A stretch of 64,000 nt of DNA from contig NZ_JAOXLP010000004.1 of assembly GCF_025791835.1 (NCBI RefSeq), positions 178,714-242,713 of the forward strand. The letters run 5' to 3'. Below are positions 1-9,615 of the stretch, piece after piece; the stretch's first letter is position 1, and the number at the start of each line of letters is the position of its first letter. Position numbers and translations under genes: made by a program. Under the pieces are notes generated by a model. That model did no database searches. It was not told the DNA's origin and saw only the letters and a program-made list of their open reading frames with translations. This stretch comes from Roseomonas xinghualingensis. Its GTDB lineage: Bacteria; Pseudomonadota; Alphaproteobacteria; Acetobacterales; Acetobacteraceae.

Positions 1-2181
1 ATGGCAACCCAGCGTGATCTGGGGCTTGCCTATTCCCCCGGCGTCGCCGCTGCCTGCATGGAGATCGCGGCCGATCCCAGCAAGGCCTATGACTACACCG
101 TCCGCGGCAACATGGTCGCGGTCATCACCAATGGCACCGCCGTGCTCGGGCTCGGCGCCATCGGAGCACTCGCCTCCAAGCCGGTGATGGAAGGCAAGGC
201 GGTCCTCTTCAAGAAATTCGCCAATATCGACTCGATCGACATCGAGGTGGACGAGCGCGACCCGGCGAAATTCGTCGAGGCCGTCGCCGTGCTGGAGCCG
301 AGCTTCGGCGCCATCAATCTCGAGGACATCAAGGCACCCGAGTGCTTCGAGATCGAGAGCGCGCTGCGCGCCCGCATGAAGATCCCGGTCTTCCATGACG
401 ACCAGCATGGCACCGCGATCATCGTGGCCGCCGCCGTGCGCAACGGCCTGCTGCTGCAGGGCAAGCCGATCGGGCAGGCGAAGATCGTCACCTCCGGCGC
501 GGGTGCCGCGGCGCTGGCCTGCCTCGACCTGCTGGTGGCGATGGGCGCGACGCGCGAGAACATCACCGTCTGCGACATCGAAGGCGTGGTGTATGAGGGC
601 CGCACGGTCCTGATGGACCCCTACAAGGCCCGCTACGCGCGCGCGACGGATGAGCGCACGCTGGAGCAGGCGCTGCCGGGCGCGGATGTGTTCCTCGGGC
701 TTTCGGCGCCGCGCGTGCTGAAGCCGGAGTGGCTGCCTTCCATGGCGCCGAAGCCGCTGATCCTGGCGCTGGCGAATCCCGAACCCGAGATCCTGCCCGA
801 GGCGGTGCGCCTCACCCGCCCCGATGCGATCGTGGCGACGGGCCGCTCGGACTACCCGAATCAGGTCAACAACGTCCTCTGCTTCCCCTTCATCTTCCGT
901 GGCGCGCTGGATGCGGGCGCGACGACGATCAACGAGGCGATGAAGGTCGCCTGCGTGGAGGCCATCGCGCGGCTGGCGCGGGCGGAGGCGAGCGAGGTGG
1001 TGGTCGCGGCCTATGGCGGGCATGCCCCCATCTTCGGGGCCGAATACATCATCCCCAAGCCCTTCGACCCCCGGCTGATCCTGGAGATCGCGCCCGCCGT
1101 CGCGCGCGCGGCGATGGATTCCGGCGTGGCCACGCGCCCGATCGAGGATTTCGATGCCTACCGGCGCGAGCTGGAGCGCTTCGTGTTCCGCTCGGGCGAC
1201 CTGATGCGTCCGGTCTTTGCCGCTGCGCGCGGCGCCAACCGCCGCATCGCCTATGGCGAGGGCGAGGATGAGCGGACGCTTCGCGCGGTGCAGACCGTGC
1301 TGGACGAGGGCATCGCCGAGCCGGTGATCATCGGCCGCCGCGAAGTGATCACCGAGAAGGTCCGCACCATGGGCCTGCGGATGGAGCTGGGCGGCAGCGT
1401 GACCGTGATGGACCCGGAGGCGGATGAGGAGGCCTTCGCGCCGCTGCTCGCGCTCTATCAGAGCAAGGTCGGCCGCCGGGGGATTCCCATCGATGCGGCG
1501 GCGCGCGCGCTGCGGACGCGCCCCACCGTTGCCGCGACGCTGCTGCTGGAGACAGGCCAGGTCGATGCCGCCATTGTCGGCGGCACGGGCGACTGGATGA
1601 CACATTGGCATCAGGCCTTCGACATCGTGGGCAAGCGCCCCGATGCCGGGCGCGTCTATGCCATGACGGGCGTAATCCTGCCGGCCGGCACGCTGTTCTT
1701 CGTGGACACCCATCTGCTGGTGGATCCGACGGCGGAGCAGGTGGCGGAGATGACCTGCCTGGCCGCCGAGCAGGTGCGCGCCTTCGGGGTGGCACCGCGC
1801 GTGGCGCTGCTGTCCCATTCCTCCTTCGGTGCCTCGGACGCACCCTCGGCCCGCAAGATGCGCCGCGCGCTGAAGATGATCCGCGAGCGCGACCCCTCGC
1901 TGGAGGTCGATGGCGAGATGCATGGCGACGCGGCGCTGGAGCCCGCGATCCGCGACCGGCTGGTGACGGATGGGCAGCTGACCGGCTCGGCCAATCTGCT
2001 GGTCTTCCCGAATCTCGATGCGGCGAATATCGCCTACAACCTGCTCAAGGCGGCCGCTGACGGGCTGCAGGTGGGCCCGATCCTGCTCGGCATGAACAAG
2101 CCGGTGCATGTGATGGTGCCCTCCACCACCGCACGGGGCATCGTGAACCTCTCGGCCATCGCCGCCGCGCAACCGGCCTGA
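1..2181 (+). CDS. maeB: NADP-dependent malic enzyme with phosphotransacetylase-like domain (5' partial)
   Basis: Oxidatively decarboxylates malate to pyruvate with NADP, feeding NADPH and C3 units to the cytosol. Residues 1-410 form the malic enzyme part: the AYSPGVA tyrosine region at the start, the FHDDQHGTA metal-binding motif near residue 131, a GAGAAA nucleotide-binding turn near 165, and ALANPEPE near 260. Residues about 415-726 match the phosphate acetyl/butyryltransferase-like regulatory domain fused to MaeB proteins. Family members usually have some 25-40 residues before the ATQRDL motif, so the ATG at base 1 is probably internal and the true start lies outside the window. It converges on the next gene with only 10 nt between them. 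Confidence 0.93.
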   Translation: MATQRDLGLAYSPGVAAACMEIAADPSKAYDYTVRGNMVAVITNGTAVLGLGAIGALASKPVMEGKAVLFKKFANIDSIDIEVDERDPAKFVEAVAVLEPSFGAINLEDIKAPECFEIESALRARMKIPVFHDDQHGTAIIVAAAVRNGLLLQGKPIGQAKIVTSGAGAAALACLDLLVAMGATRENITVCDIEGVVYEGRTVLMDPYKARYARATDERTLEQALPGADVFLGLSAPRVLKPEWLPSMAPKPLILALANPEPEILPEAVRLTRPDAIVATGRSDYPNQVNNVLCFPFIFRGALDAGATTINEAMKVACVEAIARLARAEASEVVVAAYGGHAPIFGAEYIIPKPFDPRLILEIAPAVARAAMDSGVATRPIEDFDAYRRELERFVFRSGDLMRPVFAAARGANRRIAYGEGEDERTLRAVQTVLDEGIAEPVIIGRREVITEKVRTMGLRMELGGSVTVMDPEADEEAFAPLLALYQSKVGRRGIPIDAAARALRTRPTVAATLLLETGQVDAAIVGGTGDWMTHWHQAFDIVGKRPDAGRVYAMTGVILPAGTLFFVDTHLLVDPTAEQVAEMTCLAAEQVRAFGVAPRVALLSHSSFGASDAPSARKMRRALKMIRERDPSLEVDGEMHGDAALEPAIRDRLVTDGQLTGSANLLVFPNLDAANIAYNLLKAAADGLQVGPILLGMNKPVHVMVPSTTARGIVNLSAIAAAQPA

Positions 2182-2191
2182 GGCGCCCGGC

Positions 2192-3889
2192 TCAGAGCGG
2201 CGGCGGCTTCTCACCGCTGCTGCCCGTGCCGGGCACTGTGGAGGTGACGGTGATGTTCAGCTCCCGCACCGTCCGCTCCCCCGGCAACGCGGCCAAACCC
2301 GCGAGGTCGAGGAGCGGCACGGGGGCGGGCGGGCGCATGGCGATCTCGATCGTGCCGAGATTCCGGGCAAAAGCAGCCAGGGCCTCCCGGATCTGCCGGA
2401 TGGCCGGCGGCTCCTTGCCCCGTGCCGAGCCCGACACGGGCGCGCGAAGCATCATCCGGGCGTAGCGATCCTGCAACTGCTGCTCCGTCACGCGCTCGCG
2501 CGTCGCCTGCTGGACGAGCATTGCCTGCAACAACCCTTCATCCGTGTAGCGGATGGCGAGGCCGGCGACGGACCACCTGGCCATCAGGGCGAAAGGATCA
2601 TCCTTGGCCATGGAGGGTTGGCCGGGCGGGGGCATCTCGATGCCACGCATGTCCATGGTGAAGCCGAGCCTGCCCATGCCCGTGGCCTCGATGGTGAAGG
2701 GATCGACGATCATCCGGCCATCCTGCGGGATCAGCCGGGTCCCGAGCTCCATCCGACCAAGAATGCTCTTGAAACCGAGGGCATCGAGCCAGGCGCCGCC
2801 ATATTCCCCGGGTAGATCCAGGGCCAGCCCTTCCAGCGAGGCAGTGCCGATCTGCGTGTCCGGTGCGGCCGGATCCCAGCTGTTGCGGCCCCGCACGGCG
2901 CCGATCCGGAGCAGAGGGGCGCCTCCCAGAGAGATGGAAAGGCCCTCCAGCAGCCCATCCTGATCCTGGCTTGGTACCGGCAGCGGCGGATTCCGGTCAT
3001 GGAGGTGGGCATAGGCAATGTCTCGCGCCGCGACGCCGGAGAAGCCGAGGCGGCCGAGTTCGACCGTGAAGTCGCCGGTCTTCGGCGCGTTGCCCGTGGT
3101 GCCGAGCCCTTCCGCGGCCAGGGTGGTAAGGCGTCCCTCCCCCCAGCCATCGATCTGCACGCGGCCGAGATGGATGGTCGCCCCGCGCTTCTCCGTGGAG
3201 ATCTCCACCCCCTCCAGCAGCACGGCATCGGCGGCGAGGCCCCAGGGATCGAAGGGCTGGCCGATGCGCGGCAGAACGGTCCCGGCCAAGCGGGCACGGC
3301 CAAGCTGCATCCGGGTGCTGCCATCGGTATTGTCGGCAAAGCGGAAGCCTTCCATCACGACCTCCCGCAGCGCGCCGGGCTGGTAGCCAGAGATAGTGAA
3401 CCGACCAATCGCGGCCTCGCCCCTGTTTTCGACCTCGGCGCGGAAGCCTTCGGCCACGGCACCCTCCACGGCGGCGGCGGCCCAGTTCACGGCGCCATCC
3501 CGCCCTGCCGGAAGGAGCAGGGCGTCCAGCGTGATCCGCCCGGCGCTCAGAGTGGTGCGATGGGAGTCACCCTGGCGCGGCGCCCCCTCCATCCGTAGGC
3601 CGGAGAAGCTGGCGCGGCCGATGCGGTCCTGGCGCAGATCGGAGAGGCTTGCCTCCGCGATGCTCAGGCGGTCCGTCCCCTTGCGGACTGACAGGCCCTC
3701 GATCCGGACGGTGCCGCTCACCGGGTCGATGCTGCGGCGTTGCCATTCGACGGCGCCTTCCGGACCGAGTTCCGCGCGCAGGCGGGCCACAGCCGCATCG
3801 AACTGCCGCTCCGCCTCTGCCTGGGCATAGGCGCCGATCGTGACCGGCAAGGCGATGCAGCTGACGAGCAGGAGGTGGCGGCGGCGCAT
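2192..3889 (-). CDS. Exported protein of unknown function, AsmA/DUF945-like layout
   Basis: 565 residues. The N-terminus has basic residues, a hydrophobic stretch (LLLVSCIALPVTIGAY) and an AQA signal-peptidase-like site, so it is probably periplasmic. The body is a repetitive alternation of beta-type segments (RIEGLSVRKG, ASFSGLRMEGA, VVMEGFRFAD, ARLAGTVLPRI) resembling proteins that compute with stacked beta strands, such as AsmA or DUF945 families. No catalytic motif is visible. The ATG at 3889 (MRRRHLLL) is preferred to an in-frame ATG 17 codons upstream because it puts the signal peptide at the N-terminus. It is divergent from the VWA gene. Function unknown. Confidence 0.75.
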   Translation of the reverse strand: MRRRHLLLVSCIALPVTIGAYAQAEAERQFDAAVARLRAELGPEGAVEWQRRSIDPVSGTVRIEGLSVRKGTDRLSIAEASLSDLRQDRIGRASFSGLRMEGAPRQGDSHRTTLSAGRITLDALLLPAGRDGAVNWAAAAVEGAVAEGFRAEVENRGEAAIGRFTISGYQPGALREVVMEGFRFADNTDGSTRMQLGRARLAGTVLPRIGQPFDPWGLAADAVLLEGVEISTEKRGATIHLGRVQIDGWGEGRLTTLAAEGLGTTGNAPKTGDFTVELGRLGFSGVAARDIAYAHLHDRNPPLPVPSQDQDGLLEGLSISLGGAPLLRIGAVRGRNSWDPAAPDTQIGTASLEGLALDLPGEYGGAWLDALGFKSILGRMELGTRLIPQDGRMIVDPFTIEATGMGRLGFTMDMRGIEMPPPGQPSMAKDDPFALMARWSVAGLAIRYTDEGLLQAMLVQQATRERVTEQQLQDRYARMMLRAPVSGSARGKEPPAIRQIREALAAFARNLGTIEIAMRPPAPVPLLDLAGLAALPGERTVRELNITVTSTVPGTGSSGEKPPPL

Positions 3890-3998
3890 GAATTGGCGCT
3901 CCCTGTTTCTGGGCGAGGCTAAGGCAGGCATCTGGACCATGCCACTTCAGCCCATGTCATCCGTTCCGCGAAGGGGCACGGCACCCCATAATCCATCC

Positions 3999-4688
3999 AT
4001 GGCCCAACCGCCCGTTCCCACCCAGCCCGGCAATGCCGTATCCGCCTTCCTGCAAAAGGCAGCCTCGCTACCGGCACTGCGCGTAGCGCCCTCCCCCGCG
4101 CGGCTGATCTTCGCGGTGGATGCGACGGCCAGCCGCCAGCCGACCTGGGACCGCGCCTGCCATGTGCAGGCGGAGATGTTCGCTGCGACAGCCGGGCAGT
4201 TGGCAGTGAGCCTCGCCTTCTACCGGGGACATGGGGAGTTCATGGCCACGCCCTTCCTCTCCGATTCGGCGGCGCTGGCGCAGCGGATGACCGGCGTGAC
4301 ATGCCTTGGCGGGCATACGCAGATCCTGCGGCTGCTGCGCCATGCGGAGGCGGAGGCGGCGCGGGAGCGACTGCACGCGCTGGTCTTCGTTGGCGATGCG
4401 GTGGAGGAGGAGCCGGACCCGATCTGGCGCGCCGCCGCCCGGCTGGGCGCGAGAGGCGTGCCGGCCTTCGTCTTCCAGGAGGAGGACGATCCGTGTGCGA
4501 CCGGGGTGCTGCGTGGAATCGCCAAGCATTCGGGTGGCGCCTGGGCACCCTTCGACCACCGGAGCCCGCGCGCACTGGCGGATCTGCTGCGTGGCGCCGC
4601 CGCCTATGCCGCGGGCGGCCGGGAGGCGCTGGCGCGGCTGCCAGGCGCGGGCGCCCTGCTGGCGCAGCTTCCGGGGCCACCCCGATGA
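3999..4688 (+). CDS. VWA-domain-like protein
   Basis: 229 residues, predicted cytosolic. The segment ARLIFAVDATASRQPTWD is a von Willebrand A-type strand with an altered MIDAS motif (DxTxS rather than DxSxS), and the later GGHTQI and HALVFVGDAVEEE segments fit the next VWA strands. Such proteins usually mediate protein-protein contacts. The start is taken at MAQPPVPT because everything upstream reads as non-homologous, low-complexity sequence. Its stop overlaps the start of the J-domain gene (ATGA), which suggests translational coupling and a shared role. Confidence 0.8.
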   Translation: MAQPPVPTQPGNAVSAFLQKAASLPALRVAPSPARLIFAVDATASRQPTWDRACHVQAEMFAATAGQLAVSLAFYRGHGEFMATPFLSDSAALAQRMTGVTCLGGHTQILRLLRHAEAEAARERLHALVFVGDAVEEEPDPIWRAAARLGARGVPAFVFQEEDDPCATGVLRGIAKHSGGAWAPFDHRSPRALADLLRGAAAYAAGGREALARLPGAGALLAQLPGPPR

Positions 4689-5353
4689 TCTGGCTGGCAG
4701 GCGGAACGGCCCTGCTGGCACTGGTAATTGGCGGGCTCTATGCCTTCGGCTCGGCCAGCCTGGCGCAGGTGAAGTGGGGGCTGGCGGTGGCGGCAGCGGC
4801 CCTTGGGGCCGTCCTTGTCATGGCACTGTTGTTCTCGGGGCGGGCGGGGCAGCTGATCTGGGCCCTGGCGCTGTTCGGGCCCCTGCTCTGGCGCTGGTGG
4901 AAGGCAAGGCTGCCGCCCGGCTCCTTCGGCGGCAGGCCGGCCGATACGGTAGAGACGGCGATGCTCTCCATGCGCCTCGACCCCGGCACCGGCACCCTGT
5001 CGGGCAAGGTGCTACGGGGCCGTCAGGCGGGTCGGGACCTAGCGGAACTCACCCTGGAGGAGCTACGGGCCCTTCTGGCAGAAGCGGCCGCCGATGATCC
5101 GGAGAGCGTGCCGCTGCTGGAGGCCTGGCTGGATCGAAGCCATTCCGGATGGCGGAATGGGGGATCGGCAAGCCATTCCGGGGGCATGGACCGGGCGGAG
5201 GCGCTTTCCATTCTCGGCCTGTCCGAAGGGGCAAGCGAGGCCGAGATCCGGGCCGCGCATGCCCGGCTGATGCGGGCCGTGCATCCGGATGCGGGGGGGT
5301 CTGATTGGCTCGCGGCGCGGCTGAATGCGGCTCGGGATTTATTACTAGACTAG
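4685..5353 (+). CDS. Membrane-anchored J-domain protein
   Basis: 222 residues. Two to three hydrophobic segments fill residues 1-70 (MIWLAGGTALLALVIGGLYA and following), then comes a conserved alphaproteobacterial linker (LDPGTGTLSGKVLRG) and a C-terminal Pam18/TIM14-like J domain from about residue 170 with the diagnostic HPD triad in RAVHPDAGGSDW. J proteins stimulate the ATPase of DnaK-type Hsp70s; membrane-tethered ones recruit Hsp70 to the bilayer. The domain is compact and ends at helix 4, as usual for this subfamily. Start overlaps the VWA stop. Confidence 0.85.
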   Translation: MIWLAGGTALLALVIGGLYAFGSASLAQVKWGLAVAAAALGAVLVMALLFSGRAGQLIWALALFGPLLWRWWKARLPPGSFGGRPADTVETAMLSMRLDPGTGTLSGKVLRGRQAGRDLAELTLEELRALLAEAAADDPESVPLLEAWLDRSHSGWRNGGSASHSGGMDRAEALSILGLSEGASEAEIRAAHARLMRAVHPDAGGSDWLAARLNAARDLLLD

Positions 5354-5490
5354 AACGTTATACAAAAAAGGGAGCAGATTGACGCAGAATTTGGGCCAGT
5401 TAAGCCCTGTCAATGCCTGTCCGCTGGCATTCCCAACTATAGCGCGACATGGCACATCTCGGGCCAACCACACCAGGGGATTCACCGCCT

Positions 5491-6363
5491 GTGCCGAAGC
5501 CGTTGAAGAAGGCCGTCCTGCCCGTTGCCGGGCTCGGGACACGTTTTCTGCCCGCCACCAAGGCGCTGGCCAAGGAAATGCTGCCGATCGTCGACAAGCC
5601 TCTTATCCAGTACGCGGTGGAAGAGGCGCGCGCCGCCGGCATCGAACAGTTCTGCTTCATCACCGGGCGCGGCAAGACGGCGATCGTCGAGCATTTCGAC
5701 GTTGCCTATGAGCTGGAGCGCACGCTGAAGGAGCGCGCGAAGGATGCGATCCTGGCGGAGCTGCGCGCGAGCGCGGTGGAGCCCGGCAGCATCACCACCG
5801 TGCGCCAGCAGGTTCCCATGGGGTTGGGCCACGCCATCTGGTGCGCGCGTACCTTCATCGGCAACGACCCCTTCGCCATCCTGCTGCCCGATGACCTGAT
5901 GCAGTGCGAGGTGTCCTGCACCAAGCAGCTCGCCGACGCCTATATGGAGACCGGTGGCAACGTCGTCGCCATCGAGGAAGTGCCGATGGAGCGTGTCAAC
6001 AAGTATGGCGTGCTCGATGTGCTGGAGGACAAGGGCCGGCTGGTCTCCGTGAAGGGGCTGGTCGAGAAGCCGCCGGTGGAGAAGGCGCCCTCGAACCTCA
6101 CCATCATCGGGCGCTACGTGCTGATGCCGGAGGTGCTTCAGTACCTGGCCGCGATGGAGAAGGGCGCCGGCGGCGAGGTGCAGCTGACCGACGGCATGGC
6201 GAAGCTGATCGGCAAGCAGCCCTTCCATGGCCTGCGCTACGAGGGCCGCCGCTTCGACTGCGGCGACAAGGCGGGCTTCCTGGAGGCGCAGATCGCATTC
6301 GCCCTGAAGCGGCCGGACCTGGCCGAGGCCGTCCGGAGCTTCCTGCCGAAATACATGGGTTGA
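5491..6363 (+). CDS. galU: UTP-glucose-1-phosphate uridylyltransferase
   Basis: Makes UDP-glucose from UTP and glucose-1-phosphate. The N-terminal KAVLPVAGLGTRFLPATKA is the nucleotide-binding signature, followed by EMLPIVDKPLIQYAVEEA; a sugar-phosphate-binding LVEKP motif is near residue 188. At 290 residues from the GTG at 5491 it has the usual GalU length and an AGGGGA ribosome-binding sequence about 10 nt upstream; an ATG at 5449 would add 14 unconserved residues and lacks a good site. It heads a cluster with ugd and a hexose-phosphate mutase, pointing to exopolysaccharide or glycolipid precursor supply. An 8-bp inverted repeat (TTGAGTTA/TAACTCAA, 6360-6381) overlaps the stop codon. Confidence 0.95.
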   Translation: MPKPLKKAVLPVAGLGTRFLPATKALAKEMLPIVDKPLIQYAVEEARAAGIEQFCFITGRGKTAIVEHFDVAYELERTLKERAKDAILAELRASAVEPGSITTVRQQVPMGLGHAIWCARTFIGNDPFAILLPDDLMQCEVSCTKQLADAYMETGGNVVAIEEVPMERVNKYGVLDVLEDKGRLVSVKGLVEKPPVEKAPSNLTIIGRYVLMPEVLQYLAAMEKGAGGEVQLTDGMAKLIGKQPFHGLRYEGRRFDCGDKAGFLEAQIAFALKRPDLAEAVRSFLPKYMG

Positions 6364-6467
6364 GTTAATTCCATAACTCAATGGCCATCCTGCCAAACCG
6401 ACCGGATCTGAGTGTCCGGGCGGCAGGGATCGGCTTGCCCGGTTCCTGAGGATTCTGAGGAGACAGC

Positions 6468-7772
6468 ATGCGCGTAGCGATGATTGGGGCGGGCTATGTC
6501 GGGCTCGTCTCGGGTGCCTGTTTTGCCGAGTTCGGCGTGGATGTCTGCGTGGTGGACACGGAGGTCTCGAAGGTCGAGGCGCTCCGGTCCGGCCGCATCC
6601 CCATCTATGAGCCGGGCCTGGACAAGCTGGTCGCCGAGAATGTGCGCGATGGGCGCCTTTCCTTCACCACCGACCTCACGGAGGCCATGGAAGGCGCGGA
6701 TGCCGTCTTCCTCGCCGTCGGCACGCCCTCCCGCCGCGGTGATGGGCATGCGGACCTCACCTATGTCTTCGGCGCCGCGGAGCAGGTGGCGAAGGCGGCC
6801 AAGAAGCCGCTGGTGCTGGTAACGAAGTCCACCGTGCCGGTGGGCACGGGGCGGAAGATCAAGGAGCTGCTGCAGCGGACGCGGCCGGATCTGGAGATCG
6901 ACGTCGCCTCCAACCCCGAGTTCCTGCGCGAAGGCAGCGCGATCAGCGACTTCATGCGGCCCGACCGCGTGGTGATCGGCGCCGAGAGCGACCGCGCCTT
7001 CCAGGTGCTGCGCCGGCTGTACCGCCCGCTCTACCTCATCGAGACACCGATCGTGCAGACGGGGATCGAGACGGCCGAGCTGATCAAGTATGCGGCGAAC
7101 GCCTTCCTGGCGGTGAAGATCACCTACATCAACCAGATGGCCGATCTCTGCGAGAAGGCGGGCGCCGACGTGCATGACGTGGCGCGTGGCATGGGGCTGG
7201 ACGGCCGCATCGGGCGCAAGTTCCTGCATGCGGGCCCGGGCTATGGCGGCTCCTGCTTCCCGAAGGACACGCTGGCCCTGGCCCGCACCGCGCAGGAGCT
7301 GGGCGCGCCCGCGACCATCGTGGAGCAGACCATCGCCGCCAACGAGGCCCGCAAGGAGGCCATGGCCGAACGCGTGATCGCGGCCATGGGCGGCTCCGTG
7401 GAGGGGCGGACAATCGCGGTGCTGGGCCTGACCTTCAAGCCCGAGACGGACGACATGCGCGACGCGCCCTCGCTCGTCCTGGTGCCGAAGCTGGCTGCCG
7501 CCGGGGCTACCATGCGCGTCTATGACCCGCAGCCCGCCCATGCCAAGCAGCTGATGCCGGCCTCCACCCACTTCGCCGACTCCGCCATGGAAGCGGCCGA
7601 GGGGGCGGATACGGTGGTGCTCCTGACCGAATGGAACGAGTTCCGTGCGCTGTCGCCTCAACGCCTGAAGAGTGCGATGAAGGGGGATGTCGTCCTGGAC
7701 CTCCGGAACGCCTGGGATCCCGTTGCCTTCCGCGAGGCTGGCTTCCAGTACCAGTCCATCGGACGCTCTTGA
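6468..7772 (+). CDS. ugd: UDP-glucose 6-dehydrogenase
   Basis: Oxidises UDP-glucose to UDP-glucuronate with two NAD. 434 residues, normal length. GAGYVGLVSGACFAEFG at residues 7-23 is the Rossmann NAD site; GYGGSCFPKDT holds the catalytic cysteine at residue 263; GLTFKPETDDMRDAPS is the C-terminal UDP-binding motif. ATG is preceded by GAGGAGA. It directly uses the product of the upstream galU gene, so the two plausibly act together in acidic polysaccharide synthesis. Confidence 0.96.
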   Translation: MRVAMIGAGYVGLVSGACFAEFGVDVCVVDTEVSKVEALRSGRIPIYEPGLDKLVAENVRDGRLSFTTDLTEAMEGADAVFLAVGTPSRRGDGHADLTYVFGAAEQVAKAAKKPLVLVTKSTVPVGTGRKIKELLQRTRPDLEIDVASNPEFLREGSAISDFMRPDRVVIGAESDRAFQVLRRLYRPLYLIETPIVQTGIETAELIKYAANAFLAVKITYINQMADLCEKAGADVHDVARGMGLDGRIGRKFLHAGPGYGGSCFPKDTLALARTAQELGAPATIVEQTIAANEARKEAMAERVIAAMGGSVEGRTIAVLGLTFKPETDDMRDAPSLVLVPKLAAAGATMRVYDPQPAHAKQLMPASTHFADSAMEAAEGADTVVLLTEWNEFRALSPQRLKSAMKGDVVLDLRNAWDPVAFREAGFQYQSIGRS

Positions 7773-7788
7773 GAGGTAACGCCTGCAG

Positions 7789-9201
7789 ATGACCAGCTTC
7801 AGCCACCGCTTCGACCCCACGAGCCTGCGCGAGTACGACATCCGCGGCGTGGTGGGGAAAACCCTCTCGGGCGAGGACGCCTTCGCGATCGGGCGGGTCT
7901 TCGGCTCCATCGTGAAGCGCGGCGGCGGGACAAAGGTGGCGGTCGGCTATGACGGCCGCCTCTCCTCCCCGATGCTTGAGGAGCGGCTGGTGGCCGGGCT
8001 GGTCGCCTGCGGGCTGGAGGTGATCCGCATCGGCTGCGGCCCGACGCCGATGCTCTATTTCGCCGCCTACCATTTCGGCACCGACGGTGCCGTGATGGTG
8101 ACGGGCAGCCACAATCCGCCAGACTACAACGGCTTCAAGTCGATGATCGGCAAGAAGCCCTTCTTCGGCGCGGACATCCAGAAGCTGGGCCGGATGGCCG
8201 CCGAGGGCGACGTGGTGGAGGAGGCTCAGGGCTCCTCCCGCAACGCGGACATCTCCGAGGAGTATGTCGCGCGGATGCTGAAGGATTATGACGGCGGCGA
8301 GCGCAAGCTGAAGGTGGTGTGGGACCCGGGCAACGGCTCGGGCGCCGAGATCACCAAGATGCTGGCGGCGCGGCTGCCCGGCGAGCACACCGTCATCAAT
8401 GGAGAGATCGATGGGCGCTTCCCGGCCCATCATCCCGACCCGACGGTGGCCAAGAACCTGGAGCAGATCATCGCCGAGGTGGCGCGCCAGGGCGCCGATC
8501 TGGGCATCGCCTTCGATGGCGACGCCGACCGCATCGGCGTGGTGGACAATGAGGGGAACATCCTGTTCGGCGACCAGCTCCTGGTCGTGCTCGCGCGGGA
8601 TGTGCTGAAGGCCAAGCCCGGCGCGACGATCATCGCCGATGTGAAGGCCAGCCAGGTGCTGTTCGACGAGGTGGCGAAGGCCGGCGGCAAGCCACTGATG
8701 TGGAAGACCGGCCACTCCCTCATCAAGTCCAAGATGGCGGAGACCGGGGCGCCGCTGGCGGGCGAGATGTCCGGCCATATCTTCTTCGCCGACAAGTGGT
8801 ACGGCTTCGACGACGCGCCCTATTCGGCCGTGCGCCTGCTCGGCATCGTCGCCCGCATGTCCGAAACGCTGTCTGCGGTGCGGGACGCCATGCCGAAGGT
8901 CATCAACACGCCGGAGCTGCGCTTCGACTGCGCCGAGGACCGCAAGTTCAAGGTGGTGCAGGAGGTGAAGGACCGCCTGGCCGCCGAAGGCGCCAAGGTA
9001 CAGGACGTGGATGGCGTGCGCGTGCTGACCGAGGATGGTTGGTGGCTGCTGCGCGCCTCCAACACCCAGGCGGTGCTGGTGGCCCGCGCCGAGGCGAAGA
9101 GCGCCGAGGGGCTGGAGCGGCTGAAGGCCGGAATCGCAAAGCAGCTGGAAGCCAGCGGCCTCGCGGCGCCGGATTTCTCGGGGGAGAATGCGGGGCACTG
9201 A
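7789..9201 (+). CDS. Phosphomannomutase/phosphoglucomutase
   Basis: 470 residues, alpha-D-phosphohexomutase family (AlgC/ManB/Pgm type). It interconverts hexose 1- and 6-phosphates and so supplies glucose-1-phosphate for galU or mannose-1-phosphate for GDP-mannose. The catalytic phosphoserine is Ser107 in VTGSHNPP; the metal loop is [11 protein letters not shown]; the sugar-binding loop is GEMSGH; the phosphate-binding RASNTQ is near the C-terminus. Starts 16 nt after ugd, so very likely one operon. Whether it prefers mannose or glucose cannot be read from the sequence. Confidence 0.93.
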   Translation: MTSFSHRFDPTSLREYDIRGVVGKTLSGEDAFAIGRVFGSIVKRGGGTKVAVGYDGRLSSPMLEERLVAGLVACGLEVIRIGCGPTPMLYFAAYHFGTDGAVMVTGSHNPPDYNGFKSMIGKKPFFGADIQKLGRMAAEGDVVEEAQGSSRNADISEEYVARMLKDYDGGERKLKVVWDPGNGSGAEITKMLAARLPGEHTVINGEIDGRFPAHHPDPTVAKNLEQIIAEVARQGADLGIAFDGDADRIGVVDNEGNILFGDQLLVVLARDVLKAKPGATIIADVKASQVLFDEVAKAGGKPLMWKTGHSLIKSKMAETGAPLAGEMSGHIFFADKWYGFDDAPYSAVRLLGIVARMSETLSAVRDAMPKVINTPELRFDCAEDRKFKVVQEVKDRLAAEGAKVQDVDGVRVLTEDGWWLLRASNTQAVLVARAEAKSAEGLERLKAGIAKQLEASGLAAPDFSGENAGH

Positions 9202-9557
9202 TCCCGCTTTTCCTCTACGGGACGCTGCTGGACCCGCGCGTACTGGCGCGCGAGTCCGGCGATCCCGGACTTCCCCGCGCGATGCAGCCTGCCGTGCTGG
9301 CCGGCTTCGCGCGGGTTCGCTTTCGCGGCACCCTTTATCCGACACTGCTCCGCGATCAGCGCGGCTGGGTGAAGGGGGCGCTGATACGCCCCTCCGCGCG
9401 TGCCCTGGCGGCGCTGCGGCGTTATGAGGGCCCCTGCTACCACCTCATTCCTGTCCGGGTGCAGACCGCACGAGGGCCGATGCGTGCCCGCGCCTGGGCG
9501 GTACCGCGCCATCTGGCCGAGGCACCGGCCTGGCGGCGGCGCAGCGGAGGGCATTAG
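9198..9557 (+). CDS. Gamma-glutamylcyclotransferase (AIG2-like) family protein, start codon unclear
   Basis: The frame encodes [12 protein letters not shown] (the YGTL substrate-loop motif of the AIG2/GGCT fold), then [10 protein letters not shown] and a [14 protein letters not shown] segment typical of the family, ending in a basic tail. About 119 residues, normal for a single-domain member. No ATG, GTG or TTG lies just upstream in frame; the first in-frame ATG (9282) would remove the YGTL motif. The best candidate is a CTG at 9198 that overlaps the mutase stop as CTGA, mimicking the ATGA coupling used elsewhere in this window. A sequencing error or frameshift in the start region is the alternative. 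Confidence 0.65.
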   Translation: MIPLFLYGTLLDPRVLARESGDPGLPRAMQPAVLAGFARVRFRGTLYPTLLRDQRGWVKGALIRPSARALAALRRYEGPCYHLIPVRVQTARGPMRARAWAVPRHLAEAPAWRRRSGGH

Positions 9558-9615
9558 GCCTGACGCATCCCTCCCGTCCCGCTAGCATCCCGGCGACGAC
9601 GGAGTGACCGAATCC

